Shown here: positions 30,607 through 32,022 of the stretch, piece by piece
Position numbering within the stretch: the first letter of the stretch is position 1
Layout: every line of letters starts with the position of its first letter
From: a virus
DNA: 32,022 bases
Strand: one strand, 5' to 3'
IMG/VR virus record: IMGVR_UViG_3300032267_001336
Location: 1 to 32,022 of that record
Translations under genes and position numbers: made by a program
Notes under the pieces: generated by a model
Database searches by the model: none
The model's input: the letters and a program-made list of their open reading frames with translations, nothing else
Told to the model about the DNA's origin: nothing

Positions 30607-32022
30607 ATGGCTTTGCAGAAAATAGAAATATTAGAAGGTGTTGCCACTACAGTTGACGACTCAGAGGCTTCCACGCCTCATTGGGTATATAGTGATAAAA
30701 TTAGATTTATTAATGGACGACCAAGAAAGATAGAAGGCTGGACGGCTTTTCCTTACACTGGAGAGCCTGTTATTGGCAAATGCCGAACAATATTTACGGT
30801 TAGTTTAAATGATTTTCAGTATTATTTTTTAGGAACTCACCAAAGACTTCATGAAATATTTAAAGGCGTTTCCACTAACATTACTCCAATTCAAACGGCA
30901 GGAACTGTGGTTGCTAACTCGCTTTCTTCTAATTATTTTAACAACACAGATACTGGTTCAAATCCACTAGAAACATTTATTGGGTCTGTTTTTGTAAAAG
31001 TGAATAATTTACCTACTAATCACGGCATTAAGGTTGGCGATGTAGTTCAAATATCTGGCTTGGCGGCTGCTTTAAATGGTATTCCCATTGCTCAAATAAA
31101 CGCCAGTCAATTAGTGGTTCAAGCCCTTACTAATTCAATAGCTTTCAATGTAACGACCACTGCCACATCTTCTGGCTCAGGTGGTGGAGCAACAATAATT
31201 ATTGCCACTAAACTTTTAACTGTGGCTTGGACTGCTCACGGGTTAACTTCTGGTGATAAAATCTCTATTACAAATGCAGTGGCAGTTAGTGCCATTCCTG
31301 CCCCTGAAATTAACACAGAATTTACCATTAGAGAGGTGTTGACCAATAGTTTTAAAATTCAAGCCTCTCTCACCTTTGCTAATAGCAAGGTGGCGGCAGG
31401 GGGTGGAGCTTTGACGACATACTTTAAAGAAATAACAGATGGCAATGCCATTGCATCAACTGGAGCTGGTTTTGGCTCTGGCTTATTTGGAGAGGGGCTT
31501 TATGGAGGGGAAACTTACATTAATACTCTACCTACTATTTGGTCAATGGATAAGTTTGGAACAAGAATGATTTGCTGTAATGGTAATAATGGAAATATTT
31601 ATGTTTATAGCCTAGATCAAAAATCTGCCACTGTTATTGGAACTGCACCTACTGCAAACTATATTTTTGTTCTTAATAATGCTGTGATTGCACTAGGGGC
31701 TGATTTAGTTTCTAATAGAGTGAAGATAAGTGATATAGGCGTTTATACTGATTGGACGCCGAGTAATATTAATAATGCCTTTACGCAAGATATGGTGCAA
31801 GCTAATAGGTTTGTATGTGGAGCAAGACTTGATAATAACTTTGGCTTATTGTTCACTCAAAACCAAGTATTTTCTATTAAATATGTGGGTAAACCTGATA
31901 TATGGAATATAAAATTAATTTCGCAAGGAACTGGTATTGTTGGGCAAAATGCTTTTGTGGTAGTAGAAAATGTTTGCTTTTGGAGAGGGCAAGATAACTT
32001 CTATTATTTTGATGGCTCTTCC
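30607..32022 (+). CDS. Tail protein, P22 gp10/beta-propeller-like, cut by the window edge
   Basis: The open frame from ATG 30607 runs to the last base (472 residues, incomplete). It has an N-terminal YSDKIRFINGRPRKIEGW block, beta repeats, and late stretches TIWSMDKFGTRMICCNGN, AVIALGADLVSNRVKISDIG and FCFWRGQDN-like, resembling P22 gp10 (tail accessory/stabilising protein) and similar beta-propeller tail proteins. In P22 this protein closes the tail below gp4. The end of the gene and everything after it are outside the window. Confidence 0.7.
   Translation, partial: MALQKIEILEGVATTVDDSEASTPHWVYSDKIRFINGRPRKIEGWTAFPYTGEPVIGKCRTIFTVSLNDFQYYFLGTHQRLHEIFKGVSTNITPIQTAGTVVANSLSSNYFNNTDTGSNPLETFIGSVFVKVNNLPTNHGIKVGDVVQISGLAAALNGIPIAQINASQLVVQALTNSIAFNVTTTATSSGSGGGATIIIATKLLTVAWTAHGLTSGDKISITNAVAVSAIPAPEINTEFTIREVLTNSFKIQASLTFANSKVAAGGGALTTYFKEITDGNAIASTGAGFGSGLFGEGLYGGETYINTLPTIWSMDKFGTRMICCNGNNGNIYVYSLDQKSATVIGTAPTANYIFVLNNAVIALGADLVSNRVKISDIGVYTDWTPSNINNAFTQDMVQANRFVCGARLDNNFGLLFTQNQVFSIKYVGKPDIWNIKLISQGTGIVGQNAFVVVENVCFWRGQDNFYYFDGSS

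Overview
The window is most of the genome of an AT-rich, double-stranded DNA bacteriophage. It has a P22-like portal, a large terminase, a P22/SU10-like head-to-tail adaptor and a gp10-like tail protein. No tape-measure, tube or sheath gene is visible, so a short-tailed (podovirus-like) virion is the best reading. The T4-type (GH24) lysozyme, the GTA-type holin, sigma70-like promoters and frequent GGAG ribosome sites point to a low-GC Gram-negative host, probably a proteobacterium; the exact host cannot be read from the sequence. No integrase, tRNA or CRISPR array was seen. The first 70 bases end a rightward gene, and a rightward gene runs off the right edge, so the window looks like a circular or terminally redundant genome cut open in the late region.

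Layout: (1) 1-783, rightward: the tail end of the late region with a four-helix membrane protein. (2) 1133-1219: a candidate structured RNA in the convergent zone. (3) 9714 down to 1247, leftward: a Sak4/RecA-like ATPase, an SSB-like protein, an SF2 helicase and a PD-(D/E)XK nuclease, then many small proteins, then holin and lysozyme. (4) 9792-12657, rightward: a ribbon-helix-helix regulator, a primase-helicase and an MT-A70 adenine methyltransferase. (5) 17771 down to about 12644, leftward: an ArdC-like antirestriction protein followed by about fifteen small, mostly unrecognised early genes. (6) 17772-18631: a gene-free AT-rich stretch with DnaA-box-like sites and short tandem repeats, the best candidate for a replication origin. 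(7) 18632 to the right end, rightward: small and large terminase, portal, scaffold, major capsid protein, adaptor and tail proteins.

Regulation can be partly read. Four leftward promoters have TTGACA/T, a 17-bp spacer and an AT-rich -10 box. A rightward promoter for the regulator gene overlaps one of them head to head inside a perfect inverted repeat. TGTTGA/TCAACA half-sites recur at several of these promoters and suggest a small regulon controlled by the ribbon-helix-helix protein.

The most unusual feature is the gene junctions. In the leftward clusters, neighbouring unrelated small genes share nearly identical junction sequences that supply the last codons and stop of one gene and the ribosome site or start of the next. 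At least four such junction families occur (VKNDK/MTN, LTTNQ, NNQQGE and NGSR types). This looks like a cassette array in which gene bodies are exchanged at reusable junctions.
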